A DNA stretch of 32,618 bases from an uncultured Roseburia sp. (GTDB lineage Bacteria > Bacillota > Clostridia > Lachnospirales > Lachnospiraceae): the NCBI GenBank assembly GCA_947564465.1, contig CANOCV010000037.1:1-32618 (forward strand), read 5' to 3'. Both the position numbers and the translations under genes were made by a program. Every line of letters starts with the position of its first letter. Within the stretch, counting starts at the first letter, position 1. Below, piece after piece: positions 1-8,200 of this stretch. The notes beneath the pieces are model-generated. The model worked only from the letters and a program-made list of their open reading frames with translations, was not told the DNA's origin and ran no database searches.

Positions 1-24
1 TCCTCTCCGCCGCATGGCGATCCT

Positions 25-40
25 GCCCGGAGGGCTTTTT
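25..40 (+). terminator. Short terminator-like hairpin at left edge
   Basis: GCCC-GGA-GGGC is followed directly by five T residues. This is a small intrinsic terminator shape for an upstream plus-strand transcript that lies outside the window. The stem has only four GC pairs, so it may be weak. Confidence 0.45.
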
Positions 41-41
41 C

Positions 42-99
42 TATCATAGGAAAGTAGTAGGTTTTAATGCTTCACAGCAACAAGGTCTTTCCTATGATA
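42..99. repeat. 13-bp perfect inverted repeat with 32-nt loop
   Basis: TATCATAGGAAAG at 42-54 is the exact reverse complement of CTTTCCTATGATA at 87-99. It sits between the left-edge terminator and the rpmB terminator in non-coding sequence. Its role is unknown. The arms are AT-rich and no open reading frame lies between them. Confidence 0.6.
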
Positions 100-101
100 T
101 A

Positions 102-134
102 AAAAAGAACTGCCGATTTGCGACAGTTCTTTTT
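102..134. terminator. Bidirectional intrinsic terminator downstream of rpmB
   Basis: AAAAAGAACTG at 102-112 pairs with CAGTTCTTTTT at 124-134. Read on the minus strand it follows the rpmB stop codon by three bases and ends in a U tract. Read on the plus strand it also ends in T residues, so it could stop transcription from both sides. Confidence 0.8.
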
Positions 135-137
135 AAA

Positions 138-323
138 CTAAGCTCTCTCTACTTTTCCGGATCTCAAACAGGAAGTACATACGTACATTTTCTTCGGAGT
201 TCCGTTTACTTTGCATTTTACTGATTTGATGTTGGATTTCCACATTCTGTTGGATCTTCTATGAGAATGGCTCACGTTGTTACCGAAATGAGCGCCTTTT
301 CCACAAACTGCACATTTTGCCAT
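138..323 (-). CDS. rpmB: 50S ribosomal protein L28
   Basis: This is a 61-residue basic protein of the usual L28 length. It opens with MAKCAVCGKG and ends with a YVCTSCLRSGKVERA-type tail, the L28 signature. It carries two CxxC pairs (C4/C7 and C49/C52), so it is the zinc-binding form of L28. It is a structural component of the large ribosomal subunit, contacting 23S rRNA. The start is fixed by a strong ribosome site (AAGGAGGTG read on the minus strand) just upstream. It is transcribed alone and divergently from the Asp23-fakA-recG operon. The rpmB/Asp23/fakA neighbourhood also occurs in Bacillus. Identification is firm. Confidence 0.97.
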   Translation of the reverse strand: MAKCAVCGKGAHFGNNVSHSHRRSNRMWKSNIKSVKCKVNGTPKKMYVCTSCLRSGKVERA

Positions 324-419
324 GATAGCACCTCCTTAAGTTTACTAAACCTGATACATACAGGCTCAAACAATAGTATCTTAACAGAAATAGACAGGAA
401 ATGCAAGGAAAAAATTGAT

Positions 420-462
420 TTTTTCCAAAATAGTGAAAATAAGGTTTCATTTTTTGGAAAAA
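420..462. promoter_or_regulatory. AT-rich dyad (candidate operator) before the Asp23-fakA-recG operon
   Basis: TTTTTCCAAAA at 420-430 is an exact inverted match to TTTTGGAAAAA at 452-462. Inside it TGAAA at 434-438 pairs with TTTCA at 445-449. The dyad ends five bases before a perfect TATAAT at 468-473 and covers the -35 position. A repressor or other regulator could bind here. As RNA it would be an AT-rich hairpin with no following U tract, so a terminator is less likely. Confidence 0.5.
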
Positions 463-473
463 GCGGTTATAAT
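445..473 (+). promoter_or_regulatory. Putative sigma-A promoter for the Asp23-fakA-recG operon
   Basis: A perfect TATAAT lies at 468-473. The hexamer 17 bp upstream (445-450, TTTCAT) is a poor -35. The -10 is about 50 bp before the ATG at 524. A weak -35 overlapped by an inverted repeat suggests control by an accessory factor. Confidence 0.55.
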
Positions 474-523
474 ATAGCTTATCACTTGTTATGCAGGAAA
501 GAATATATGCTTGGAGGTATAGA

Positions 524-883
524 ATGAAGGGACGAGTAGATACCGCATTTGGTCATGTGGTTATTGATAACGAGGTAATTGCTACTTACGCGGGCTCCGT
601 AGCGGTAGAATGCTTCGGTATTGTAGGTATGGCAGCCGTTAACATGAAGGACGGACTTGTAAGGCTTTTAAAAAGAGATTACCTGACGCATGGAATAAAT
701 GTTGCCGTAGATGACAAAAATAAAATCATCATTGATTTTCATGTGATCGTATCATATGGTGTAAGTATAGGAACAGTTTCGGATAACCTGATTGACACGG
801 TAAAGTATAAAGTGGAAGAGTTTACCGGGCTGGAAATCGAAAAAATCAATATTTTTGTTGAAGGTGTCAGAGTCATTGATTAA
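524..883 (+). CDS. Asp23/Gls24 family protein (YloU-like)
   Basis: This is a 119-residue protein of the Asp23/Gls24 (DUF322) family, of which Bacillus YloU is a member. Family members are small cytoplasmic proteins linked to the cell envelope; their biochemistry is poorly known. Visible family features are the early G-x-V-x-I-x-x-x-V pattern, the central VDDKNKIIIDFHVIVSYGVSI strand region, and the closing INIFVEGVRVID. The start at 524 is preferred over an in-frame ATG at 491 because TTGGAGG lies just ahead of it and the family begins with this segment. It lies 14 bp before fakA, the same pairing as yloU-yloV in Bacillus. It is probably translated from one mRNA with fakA and recG. Confidence 0.88.
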   Translation: MKGRVDTAFGHVVIDNEVIATYAGSVAVECFGIVGMAAVNMKDGLVRLLKRDYLTHGINVAVDDKNKIIIDFHVIVSYGVSIGTVSDNLIDTVKYKVEEFTGLEIEKINIFVEGVRVID

Positions 884-897
884 GGAGGACGGACAAA

Positions 898-2562
898 GTG
901 GAAATTAATACAATAGACGCTGCGGTATTTGCGAAAATGTTTCTTGCCGGGGCGAAGAATCTGGAGGCAAAAAAGGAGTGGATCAATGAGCTGAATGTTT
1001 TTCCGGTGCCGGACGGCGACACGGGAACCAATATGTCCATGACAATAATGTCTGCTGCAAAAGAGGTCAGCGCTCTAAAGGACCCGACAATGACAGAGCT
1101 GGCAAAAGCGATTTCATCCGGTTCTCTCCGGGGTGCAAGAGGAAACTCAGGTGTGATCTTATCCCAGTTGTTCCGTGGATTTACCAAGGTGATTGCAGAG
1201 TATGATACGCTCGACGTGGTTGTCCTATGTGATGCAATGCAGCGTGCGGTAGAGACGGCCTATAAGGCGGTTATGAAGCCAAAGGAGGGGACGATTCTTA
1301 CCGTTGCCAAGGGAGCCGCAAACAAGGCAGCAAAAATATGTGATGAGACAGACGATATTGTATTTTTCATGGAGGAAGTCATTCGCGAGGCAGAGCGTGT
1401 GCTTAGCAGAACCCCTGACATGCTCCCGGTGCTTAAGCAGGCAGGGGTGGTGGATTCCGGCGGACAGGGACTTGTTCAGGTGCTAAAAGGCGCTTTTGAT
1501 GCCCTGATTGGTAAGGAAATTGACTATACGATTGAGGATGCAGGTACCGGTTCGGGTGTTGTAAAGATATCTGCGCAGACAGAAGAAGAGATCAAGTTTG
1601 GTTACTGTACGGAGTTTATTATTGTTCTTAACCAACCGCTGACAGAAAAACAGGAGAAGGAGTACAAGGCGTATTTAGAGTCTATCGGTGATTCTATCGT
1701 AGTCGTTGCCGATGAGGAGATCGTAAAGACCCATGTACATACGAACGATCCGGGCTTAGCAATCCAGACGGCGTTAAAACATGGTTCTTTGAGTAAGATT
1801 AAAATTGACAATATGCGCGAGGAGCATCAGGAAAAACTGATTAAGGATGCGGCGAAGCTCGCCGAGCAGCAGAAGAATGAGGAGACGCCGGCCGGTCCCG
1901 CTAAGGAGATGGGATTCATTTCCGTTTCCATCGGGGAAGGAATCAATGAAATTTTCAAAGGACTTGGTGTTGACTATATTATAGAAGGCGGACAGACGAT
2001 GAATCCAAGCACCGAGGATATGCTCAATGCCATTGGCAAGGTCAACGCAAAGACTATTTTTATTCTTCCAAACAACAAGAATATCGTGCTCGCAGCCAAT
2101 CAGGCGGCGGAGCTTGTCGAGGATAAGGAGATTCTTGTCATCCCGACAAAGACAATTCCGCAGGGAATTACGGCGCTAATCAATTTCGTGCCGGAATTGC
2201 CGGCGTCGGATAATAAAGACCGTATGACAGAAGAGCTTGCAAATGTCAAAACCGGTCAGGTAACGTATGCCGTGCGCGATACCAAGATTGATGATAAGGA
2301 GATTAAGCAGGGCGATTATATGGGAATCGGCGACAAATCCATACTTTCTGTCGGCAGAGATATGGTTGAGACAACGCGTGACATGGTATCGAAAATGATT
2401 GATAAGGATTCCTCTATCATCAGCGTCTACTACGGTGAGGAAGTGGAAGAGGATGATGCACACATACTTGGCGCTGAGATCGAGGAGGAGTATCCTGACG
2501 TGGAAGTAGAGATACACTATGGCGGTCAACCGATATATTACTATGTCATTTCCGTAGAATAG
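898..2562 (+). CDS. fakA: Fatty acid kinase subunit FakA-like (DAK2 domain, YloV family)
   Basis: This 554-residue protein is typical of FakA. In the Fak system, FakA phosphorylates fatty acids presented by a FakB (DegV-family) carrier, producing acyl-phosphate for phospholipid synthesis or signalling. The N-terminal DAK2 domain shows the nucleotide/metal loop VPDGDTGTNM near residues 37-46, with Asp39 and Asp41. GSLRGARGNSGVILSQ follows, also typical of the family. The C-terminal half carries the DegV-like kinase-associated domain and ends with an IHYGGQPIYYY motif. The start is a GTG with TAAGGAGG just upstream. No fakB is seen in the window. It sits between the Asp23 gene and recG. Confidence 0.92.
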   Translation: MEINTIDAAVFAKMFLAGAKNLEAKKEWINELNVFPVPDGDTGTNMSMTIMSAAKEVSALKDPTMTELAKAISSGSLRGARGNSGVILSQLFRGFTKVIAEYDTLDVVVLCDAMQRAVETAYKAVMKPKEGTILTVAKGAANKAAKICDETDDIVFFMEEVIREAERVLSRTPDMLPVLKQAGVVDSGGQGLVQVLKGAFDALIGKEIDYTIEDAGTGSGVVKISAQTEEEIKFGYCTEFIIVLNQPLTEKQEKEYKAYLESIGDSIVVVADEEIVKTHVHTNDPGLAIQTALKHGSLSKIKIDNMREEHQEKLIKDAAKLAEQQKNEETPAGPAKEMGFISVSIGEGINEIFKGLGVDYIIEGGQTMNPSTEDMLNAIGKVNAKTIFILPNNKNIVLAANQAAELVEDKEILVIPTKTIPQGITALINFVPELPASDNKDRMTEELANVKTGQVTYAVRDTKIDDKEIKQGDYMGIGDKSILSVGRDMVETTRDMVSKMIDKDSSIISVYYGEEVEEDDAHILGAEIEEEYPDVEVEIHYGGQPIYYYVISVE

Positions 2563-2579
2563 ACAAAATGACTGAAAAC

Positions 2580-2603
2580 TTGCATTTTGTTCGTGAAATG
2601 CAA
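2580..2603 (+). other. Intercistronic hairpin between fakA and recG
   Basis: TTGCATTT at 2580-2587 pairs with AAATGCAA at 2596-2603 around an 8-nt loop. An A-rich stretch follows rather than a U tract, so it is not an intrinsic terminator. It may protect or mark a processing point between the two cistrons. Confidence 0.4.
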
Positions 2604-2626
2604 AAAAACTTGCGCGGAGGCGAAAC

Positions 2627-4684
2627 ATGGATATCAATTCTTCGATCGGTGAGTTAAAGGGAATTGGTGCAAAGACACAGAGTCTTTTTGAAAAGCTGGG
2701 AGTATATACCGTAGGGGATATGCTTCTGGCTTTTCCGCGTGATTACAGACAGTTTCCCAATCCGGCAAAAATAGCAGAGCTTGTTCCAGACCGGGAATGC
2801 GCCGTTTTTGCAAAGATTGCCGCCCCTCCTGCGGTAACGGGCGCTCGAAGTTTATCTGCGACAATTGCAAAAATTTCCGATGACACGGGAGTTATGGAAG
2901 CTGTCTGGTATCATATGCCATATTTAAAAAATACTTTGAAAATGGGTTCTTCTCATATGTTTTTTGGTAAAGTCAGTTGGAAATCACATCGTTTTGTAAT
3001 GGAGCAGCCGGCAATTTACGTTCCGGAGCAATACATAGAGTTCGCCCAAACATACCAGCCCGTTTATCGGCTGATCAAGGGCATATCCAATAACTTGTAT
3101 AAAAAAGCGATGAAACAGGCGTGCAGTGTATTGACAAGCGACATTGAATTTCTGCCGCAGGAGATGCTGACAAGACTGGAGCTTTTGCCTTATCATCAAG
3201 CCGTTTTTCAAATGCATTTTCCGGAGAATTTAGACAAGCTTCAGGCAGCGCATGACAGGCTCGCATTCAATGAATTTTTACTTTTTCTTTTGAGTATGCA
3301 AAGCCTTAAGGAGAACAGGGAACGAAAAAAAAATCAATGTCTGATCCGTGATATCACAGTGGCGGAAGCAATCGTAAAAAAGCTTCCTTATGCGCTTACC
3401 GGCGTTCAAAAAAAATCCCTGGAAGAGATACTGGCCGATCTGCGGGGAGAGTACTGTATGCAGCGCCTTTTGCAGGGAGACGTCGGTTCCGGAAAGACGA
3501 TTATTGCGTTTCTTGCAATGGCGGTGGCAGCGGCCAACGGATATCAGGCCGCAATTATGGCGCCGACGGAGGTGCTCGCCAGACAGCATTATGAAACATT
3601 CTGCAAATGGTGTGAAGAATTTAGCCTGAATTTTCCGGTAATGTTACTGACAGGTTCTTCTACCGCAAAAGAAAAAAAAGAATTGTATGAGAGAATAAAA
3701 AGTGAAGATTCGGCGCTGATTATCGGGACGCACGCTCTGATTCAGGAGAAAGTGAATTACAGGCGTTTGGGCCTTGTAATTACCGATGAACAGCATCGAT
3801 TTGGAGTCAGACAGAGAGAATGTTTTTCAGAAAAAGGAATCACGCCTCATATTCTGGTGATGAGCGCGACGCCGATTCCGAGAACACTCGCGATTATCTT
3901 GTATGGGAATTTTGATATTTCCGTTATGGATGAGCTGCCGGCCAAGCGTCTTCCAATCAAAAATTGTGTGGTAGACGAGTCCTTTCGCAAAAAAGCATAT
4001 AGCTTTATTGAAAAAGAGGTGAGTGCCGGTCATCAGGCATATATTATCTGCCCGCTGGTGGAAGAGAGCGAAAACATGGAGGCGGAAAATGTGACTGACT
4101 ATGCAAGACGCTTACGGCAGGAGCTTCGGACAGATATTTCGGTCGCCTGTCTGCACGGAAAAATGAAACCGAAAGAGAAAAACGAAATTATGGAGGCGTT
4201 TCTTCGCAGAGAAATTCAGGTGCTTGTGTCCACTACGGTTATAGAGGTAGGGATTAATGTTCCAAATGCCACAGTCATGATGATTGAGAATGCGGAGCGT
4301 TTCGGACTTGCGCAGCTGCATCAGCTGCGGGGACGCGTCGGCAGGGGCGATGCCCAGTCCTACTGTATTTTGATGAATTTATCCAATTCCAAGCAGGCAA
4401 AGCAGCGATTGGAAATTATGAACAACTCCAACGACGGCTTTAAAATTGCCGAAGAGGATCTGAAGCTGCGGGGACCGGGCGACTTTTTTGGGATTCGCCA
4501 GAGCGGCATGATGGAATTTTCCGTGGGAGATGTGTTTAATGACGCGAAAATCCTTTCTCTGGCATCAAAGGAGTGTAAACGAATCTGTGCCAATGAAGAT
4601 TTGCTGCGGTCGGATGATTACCACAAGCTTCAGGTGGTTTTGGCAGACTATCAGAAAAGCCAGAGCGGAAACATCAATATTTAA
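2627..4684 (+). CDS. recG: ATP-dependent DNA helicase RecG
   Basis: This is a 685-residue superfamily 2 helicase of usual RecG length. RecG remodels stalled replication forks and Holliday junctions. An N-terminal wedge/OB region is followed by Walker A GDVGSGKT at residues 284-291 (Lys290). DEQHRFG is the RecG form of the DEAH box, and VMSATPIPRTL is motif III. The C-terminal helicase domain includes QLRGRVGRG. The start has a GGAGG-like site and follows fakA by 64 bp. In Bacillus recG is followed by fapR and plsX; here the operon ends at a terminator instead, so fatty-acid genes do not follow. Confidence 0.97.
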   Translation: MDINSSIGELKGIGAKTQSLFEKLGVYTVGDMLLAFPRDYRQFPNPAKIAELVPDRECAVFAKIAAPPAVTGARSLSATIAKISDDTGVMEAVWYHMPYLKNTLKMGSSHMFFGKVSWKSHRFVMEQPAIYVPEQYIEFAQTYQPVYRLIKGISNNLYKKAMKQACSVLTSDIEFLPQEMLTRLELLPYHQAVFQMHFPENLDKLQAAHDRLAFNEFLLFLLSMQSLKENRERKKNQCLIRDITVAEAIVKKLPYALTGVQKKSLEEILADLRGEYCMQRLLQGDVGSGKTIIAFLAMAVAAANGYQAAIMAPTEVLARQHYETFCKWCEEFSLNFPVMLLTGSSTAKEKKELYERIKSEDSALIIGTHALIQEKVNYRRLGLVITDEQHRFGVRQRECFSEKGITPHILVMSATPIPRTLAIILYGNFDISVMDELPAKRLPIKNCVVDESFRKKAYSFIEKEVSAGHQAYIICPLVEESENMEAENVTDYARRLRQELRTDISVACLHGKMKPKEKNEIMEAFLRREIQVLVSTTVIEVGINVPNATVMMIENAERFGLAQLHQLRGRVGRGDAQSYCILMNLSNSKQAKQRLEIMNNSNDGFKIAEEDLKLRGPGDFFGIRQSGMMEFSVGDVFNDAKILSLASKECKRICANEDLLRSDDYHKLQVVLADYQKSQSGNINI

Positions 4685-4730
4685 AAAGAGACAGCGGTTG
4701 GCAATTGCCATCCACTGTCTCTTTTTCTTT
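4683..4730. terminator. Strong bidirectional terminator between recG and the SASP gene
   Basis: AAAAAGAGACAG at 4683-4694 pairs with CTGTCTCTTTTT at 4715-4726, with further pairing of TGGC/GCCA inside. T runs lie beyond both ends when read on the respective strands. It closes the recG operon and could also end the converging SASP transcript. Confidence 0.9.
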
Positions 4731-4796
4731 TTACGTGTAAGATACCTGTATCTGTTCACGTAAATTTTTCTTTTGTATACTCACAAAAGAGCCGCC

Positions 4797-5000
4797 TTAT
4801 TTACCGGCCATCTGTCTCTCCTGCGCTTCGATCATTTTCTTTACCATATAACCACCAACGGAACCATTCTGACGGGAAGTTAAATCTCCGTTATAGCCAT
4901 CAGAAAGCGGAACGCCAAGTTCGTTTGCCACCTCAAATTTAAAACGGTTTAATGCACTTTTTGCCTCAGGTATTACTGCCTTATTAGAACGATTTGTCAT
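4797..5000 (-). CDS. Alpha/beta-type small acid-soluble spore protein
   Basis: This 67-residue protein is of the alpha/beta SASP family, which coats and protects DNA in dormant spores. It carries the germination-protease region (ALNRFKFEVANELGVPL) and the second family block, GYNGDLTSRQNGSVGGYMVKKM. The family is found only in spore-forming Firmicutes, so this is direct evidence of lifestyle. The start has AGGAGG upstream on the minus strand. Such genes are normally read by sigma-G. A TATGTTA-like -10 overlaps the dyad at 5028-5044, but I could not find a convincing sigma-G -35. Confidence 0.95.
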   Translation of the reverse strand: MTNRSNKAVIPEAKSALNRFKFEVANELGVPLSDGYNGDLTSRQNGSVGGYMVKKMIEAQERQMAGK

Positions 5001-5027
5001 GATTATTTCCTCCTTAGTTGATAAATC

Positions 5028-5044
5028 TGTAACATATTGTTACA
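5028..5044. promoter_or_regulatory. Perfect dyad upstream of the SASP gene
   Basis: TGTAACA-TAT-TGTTACA has two perfect 7-bp arms. It lies 28-44 bp upstream of the SASP start codon, where a forespore promoter -10 would be expected. It could be an operator or part of the promoter. No function is shown by sequence alone. Confidence 0.45.
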
Positions 5045-5118
5045 AGGATAGTATCTTCTAAAACAGGAGAAATAATCTGGAAAAATCATCAAGAAACCGA
5101 AAAAAATGGATGAAAAAT

Positions 5119-6858
5119 TTATTGCTCTTCCAGAAGGCAAATATCGTTTATGTCAGGATGGACTGTCATCGAATAATTGGTGTAATAAATCACATATCCG
5201 GGAACGGCGCCGTTGGGCTTTTTGACATTTTTGCGCTCAAGGTAATCAATTTCAATTTTTTCGTTTTCGCGTCCTTTCGAGTAGAAGCCCGCAAGCCTTG
5301 CCGCCTCCTCAAAAGTAGAGTCAGGCAGTTCCTTTCCGTTTGTTTTAACAATCACATGGGAGCCGGGCATTCCCTTTGCATGAAACCACCAGTCTCCGCC
5401 GTTTGCAAGCTTAAATGTAAGCTCGTCATTCTGGTAATTGTTTTTTCCGACGTACATATCAAAGCCGTCGGAGGAAAGATAATGAAACGGTTTGCTTTTT
5501 ACTTTTTTGCGCTTTTCGCCGCTTTTCTTGCGGATATAGCCGTAAGAGATAAGTTCTTCTTTAATCTGTGTCAAATCCTCCTCAGACTCGGCGATATTCA
5601 GTGCCGTCACAATGGAATCCAGATGCTCTGTTTCCTGCTTGGTTTCGGTTAACAGTGTTTCCAGCGCTTCGTATGTGCGCTTTAATTTATTATACTTTGC
5701 GAAATATTTTTTTGCATTTTCGGAAGCGGAGAGCGTAGCGTCCAAAGGAACGGTGATTTCCTCGTTCGTATAGTAATTGAGCGCCTGAAAGCTTTTGGCG
5801 CCCTCCGGCACATGATAACCGTAGGTGTTGATCAGCTCCCCGTATATCCGGTACTTATCCCGCTTTTCGGTATCTTTGAGCTGTTTTTTCTGCAAATCAT
5901 ACTTTTTGCGGCTCCGATCTAAAGCAGTCCCCGCAATTTTACGCAGATCGGCGGATTTTTGGCGGATTCGTGTATAAATGTTTCTCCTTGCATAAAACTG
6001 CTCTAAGATATAAGAGACAGATTCATGATATTCTTTTTGGAAATCCCGGTATTGTGATAATTCAATCGATGCGAAATCCACAGGGCGGCCATCCTGCAAT
6101 ATCATATGCGGTTTGTAGCTTTCGTTTTTCACATCCTCCATCATCCACATAAAATTGTGAAAAAGGTGAAGTTGTTCCTCCTCGGATAAAGATGCAGCGG
6201 GAGCGTCTCCGTCAACGGACGCTCTATAACAGATTTCATTTGCAAGCAGCGGACTGATTCCGGTATATGCCTGATAAATTCCTTTGGCGCAGGAAACAGG
6301 CTTTGTTAGCGCCTGGTTTTGAAATTCCTCCCAGGCAGTGTTTAGCGGATCATATTTCTCCTGCGTCTGCGGAATAAAATATGCGCGACCCGGCAGAACC
6401 TCTCTGACAGAACTCATCTGAGCGGAGACATGCTTGATGCTGTCAATAATTTTGAGATCTTCCGTGGTGAAAATAATATTGCTGTGCTTACCCATAAGCT
6501 CCACAATTAAAAGCTTTTTACAAAGGTCTCCGAGCTCGTCTAAATGTTCGATTTCAAAACGGATAATTCGCTCCAGCCCCGGCTGGCTAATCCGAACAAT
6601 TCTGCCGTTTGCAATATGTTTTCGCAAAAGCATGCAAAAATTCGGCGCCGTCATGGGGCTTGGTTTGTTTGTCTGTGTCAGGTAGACGAAAGGTAGCGAG
6701 GCGCTCGCAGAAAGCGCAAGACGGTAAGCCTTATCCCCTTTTAAGGTCAGTAAAAGCTCATCCGGCTCCGGCTGCGCAATTTTGCTGATACGTGCGTTTA
6801 AAATTGTATGATTTAATTCCGTCACAAGGTTTGCAACGGTGATTCCGTCTAAGGCCAT
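5119..6858 (-). CDS. rqcH: Ribosome quality control protein RqcH (NFACT family; old name FbpA)
   Basis: This 579-residue NFACT protein is the bacterial homologue of Rqc2/NEMF. RqcH binds stalled 50S-peptidyl-tRNA complexes and adds C-terminal alanine tails that mark nascent chains for proteolysis. The N-terminal NFACT-N domain begins MALDGITVANLVTELN and contains LMGKHSNIIF. A long central coiled coil follows. The C-terminal NFACT-R domain has the conserved WWFHAKGMPGSHVIVK block around residues 480-495. Members were once called fibronectin-binding proteins; the translation role is now the better supported one. A minus-strand AGGAGG precedes the ATG. It is divergent from the yicC operon, as yloA is near yloC in Bacillus. 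Confidence 0.94.
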   Translation of the reverse strand: MALDGITVANLVTELNHTILNARISKIAQPEPDELLLTLKGDKAYRLALSASASLPFVYLTQTNKPSPMTAPNFCMLLRKHIANGRIVRISQPGLERIIRFEIEHLDELGDLCKKLLIVELMGKHSNIIFTTEDLKIIDSIKHVSAQMSSVREVLPGRAYFIPQTQEKYDPLNTAWEEFQNQALTKPVSCAKGIYQAYTGISPLLANEICYRASVDGDAPAASLSEEEQLHLFHNFMWMMEDVKNESYKPHMILQDGRPVDFASIELSQYRDFQKEYHESVSYILEQFYARRNIYTRIRQKSADLRKIAGTALDRSRKKYDLQKKQLKDTEKRDKYRIYGELINTYGYHVPEGAKSFQALNYYTNEEITVPLDATLSASENAKKYFAKYNKLKRTYEALETLLTETKQETEHLDSIVTALNIAESEEDLTQIKEELISYGYIRKKSGEKRKKVKSKPFHYLSSDGFDMYVGKNNYQNDELTFKLANGGDWWFHAKGMPGSHVIVKTNGKELPDSTFEEAARLAGFYSKGRENEKIEIDYLERKNVKKPNGAVPGYVIYYTNYSMTVHPDINDICLLEEQ

Positions 6859-6922
6859 AATATCCTCCTGAAAAATATTGATTCTGCGCTTTTACTGCGC
6901 AGTTCTTTTAAATTCTTCATAT

Positions 6923-6951
6923 AGTATAAAAAAAATTTAATAAAAATACAA
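6923..6951 (-). promoter_or_regulatory. Putative sigma-A promoter for rqcH
   Basis: On the minus strand TTGTAT (6951-6946) is followed after 17 bp by TATACT (6928-6923). This is a good sigma-A match about 65 bp upstream of the rqcH ATG. Confidence 0.6.
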
Positions 6952-6972
6952 GAAAATATGGACGATTTTAAT

Positions 6973-7001
6973 TTGACTATTAGAGGCATTTCAACTATAA
7001 T
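6973..7001 (+). promoter_or_regulatory. Sigma-A promoter for the yicC-remA-gmk-rpoZ operon
   Basis: TTGACT at 6973-6978, a 17-bp spacer and TATAAT at 6996-7001 match the consensus at 11 of 12 positions. A start near 7008 gives a leader of about 23 nt that carries GGGAGG before the yicC ATG. Confidence 0.85.
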
Positions 7002-7030
7002 AAATTCATCTATGCACACGGGAGGCCCTT

Positions 7031-7909
7031 ATGATAAAAAGTATGACCGGATTTGGACGGTGTGAAATAGCAGAAGAAAATCGAAAAATCACGATAGAGA
7101 TAAAAACGGTAAACCACAGATATTTGGATATCAATCTGAAAATACCGAAAAAATTTGGCGTATTCGAGACCAATATACGCAATCTTTTGAAGGAGTATAT
7201 CCAGAGAGGGAAGGTAGATTTATTTATCGCCTATGAAAATTACGGCGAAGAGAATATTTCCTTAAAGTACAATGAAAACCTTGCAAAAGAGTATCTTAAA
7301 TATTTCGGACAGATGGCAGAAAGCTTTCAGCTTGAAAATGATGTGACAATCGGCATGCTATCACGTTATCCCGAGGTGCTTACGATGGAGCATCAGGACG
7401 ACGATGAAGAAGAAATCTGGTGTTTGATAGAGAAGGCGCTTCGCTGCGCCGGTGAACAGCTTGCTATGGCCAGAGAGAAGGAAGGCACAAATCTTTTGCG
7501 CGATTTGCTTGATAAGCTGGAGAAGATCACTACATATGTAGATTTTATCGAAGAGCGTTCCCCGGAGATTGTACAAGAACACCGTGAAAAGCTGCAGGCA
7601 AAGGTTCTTGAGCTTTTGGGCGATAAACAGATTGATGAAGGGCGGATTGCCACTGAAGTGACAGTTTTTGCGGATAAGGTCTGCGTGGATGAGGAGATTG
7701 TTCGTTTAAAAAGCCACGTCCAATCTATGAAGGAGACCTTGCTTACAGGCGGCAGTATCGGCAGGAAGCTGGATTTCATTACACAGGAGATGAACAGAGA
7801 AGCAAATACCATTTTGTCAAAGGCAAACGATCTTAAAATTTCCGATACCGGAATCAACCTGAAAACGGATATTGAAAAGGTACGGGAACAGATTCAGAAT
7901 ATTGAATAG
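7031..7909 (+). CDS. yicC: YicC/YloC family endoribonuclease
   Basis: This 292-residue member of the YicC family has endoribonuclease activity in characterised relatives and influences sRNA and mRNA decay. The signature N-terminus MIKSMTGFGR is present. So is the C-terminal block DFITQEMNREANTILSKAND, which carries the conserved acidic and arginine residues. Length is standard. It is the first gene of an operon driven by a near-consensus promoter and is followed by remA, gmk and rpoZ, matching yloC-remA-gmk-rpoZ in Bacillus. Confidence 0.93.
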   Translation: MIKSMTGFGRCEIAEENRKITIEIKTVNHRYLDINLKIPKKFGVFETNIRNLLKEYIQRGKVDLFIAYENYGEENISLKYNENLAKEYLKYFGQMAESFQLENDVTIGMLSRYPEVLTMEHQDDDEEEIWCLIEKALRCAGEQLAMAREKEGTNLLRDLLDKLEKITTYVDFIEERSPEIVQEHREKLQAKVLELLGDKQIDEGRIATEVTVFADKVCVDEEIVRLKSHVQSMKETLLTGGSIGRKLDFITQEMNREANTILSKANDLKISDTGINLKTDIEKVREQIQNIE

Positions 7910-7944
7910 CAAAATATCAGAAAAGCGCATGGAGGATGTGTCAG

Positions 7945-8181
7945 ATGGCGGGATTTACAAACATCGGGTTCGGCAATCTTGTCCATACGGATAAGATTGT
8001 GGCAGTCATCGCACCGGATTCCGCTCCGGCAAAGCGAATAGTACAAAAGGCCAAGGAAGATGAGCGTATTATTGACGCAACGCAGGGACGGCGTACCAGG
8101 TCTGTTTTGATTATGGAAGGGAACCAGATTGTATTATCGTCATTGCAGACGGATACGCTTTTGGGAAGATTTGAAGAATAG
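7945..8181 (+). CDS. remA: RemA family regulator (DUF370)
   Basis: This 78-residue protein closely resembles Bacillus RemA, a ring-forming DNA-binding activator of biofilm matrix and osmoprotection genes. Diagnostic pieces are NIGFGNLVHTDKIVAV, PDSAPAKRIVQKAKE, and IDATQGRRTRSVLIME, which supplies the basic DNA-contact surface. The ATG at 7945 is preferred over the in-frame ATG at 7936: GGAGG at 7931-7935 is nine bases before 7945 but touches 7936. In other Clostridia the gene is kept beside gmk even where no biofilm role is known, so its targets here cannot be inferred. Confidence 0.92.
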   Translation: MAGFTNIGFGNLVHTDKIVAVIAPDSAPAKRIVQKAKEDERIIDATQGRRTRSVLIMEGNQIVLSSLQTDTLLGRFEE

Positions 8182-8200
8182 ATGATACAGAGGTTAAATC

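Noticed and set aside
1..12. Possible 3' end of a tRNA-Ser (CCTCTCC then GCC)
   Set aside because: Only about a dozen bases are in the window and the final CCA is not complete, so a tRNA cannot be supported.
345..365. FapR-like operator (ACCTGATAC core) upstream of the fakA operon
   Set aside because: Nine bases match the Bacillus core but the flanks do not give the palindrome, and no fapR gene is present.
5110..5652. Plus-strand 180-codon ORF opposite rqcH
   Set aside because: It is antisense to the well-supported conserved NFACT-R domain and lacks family resemblance.
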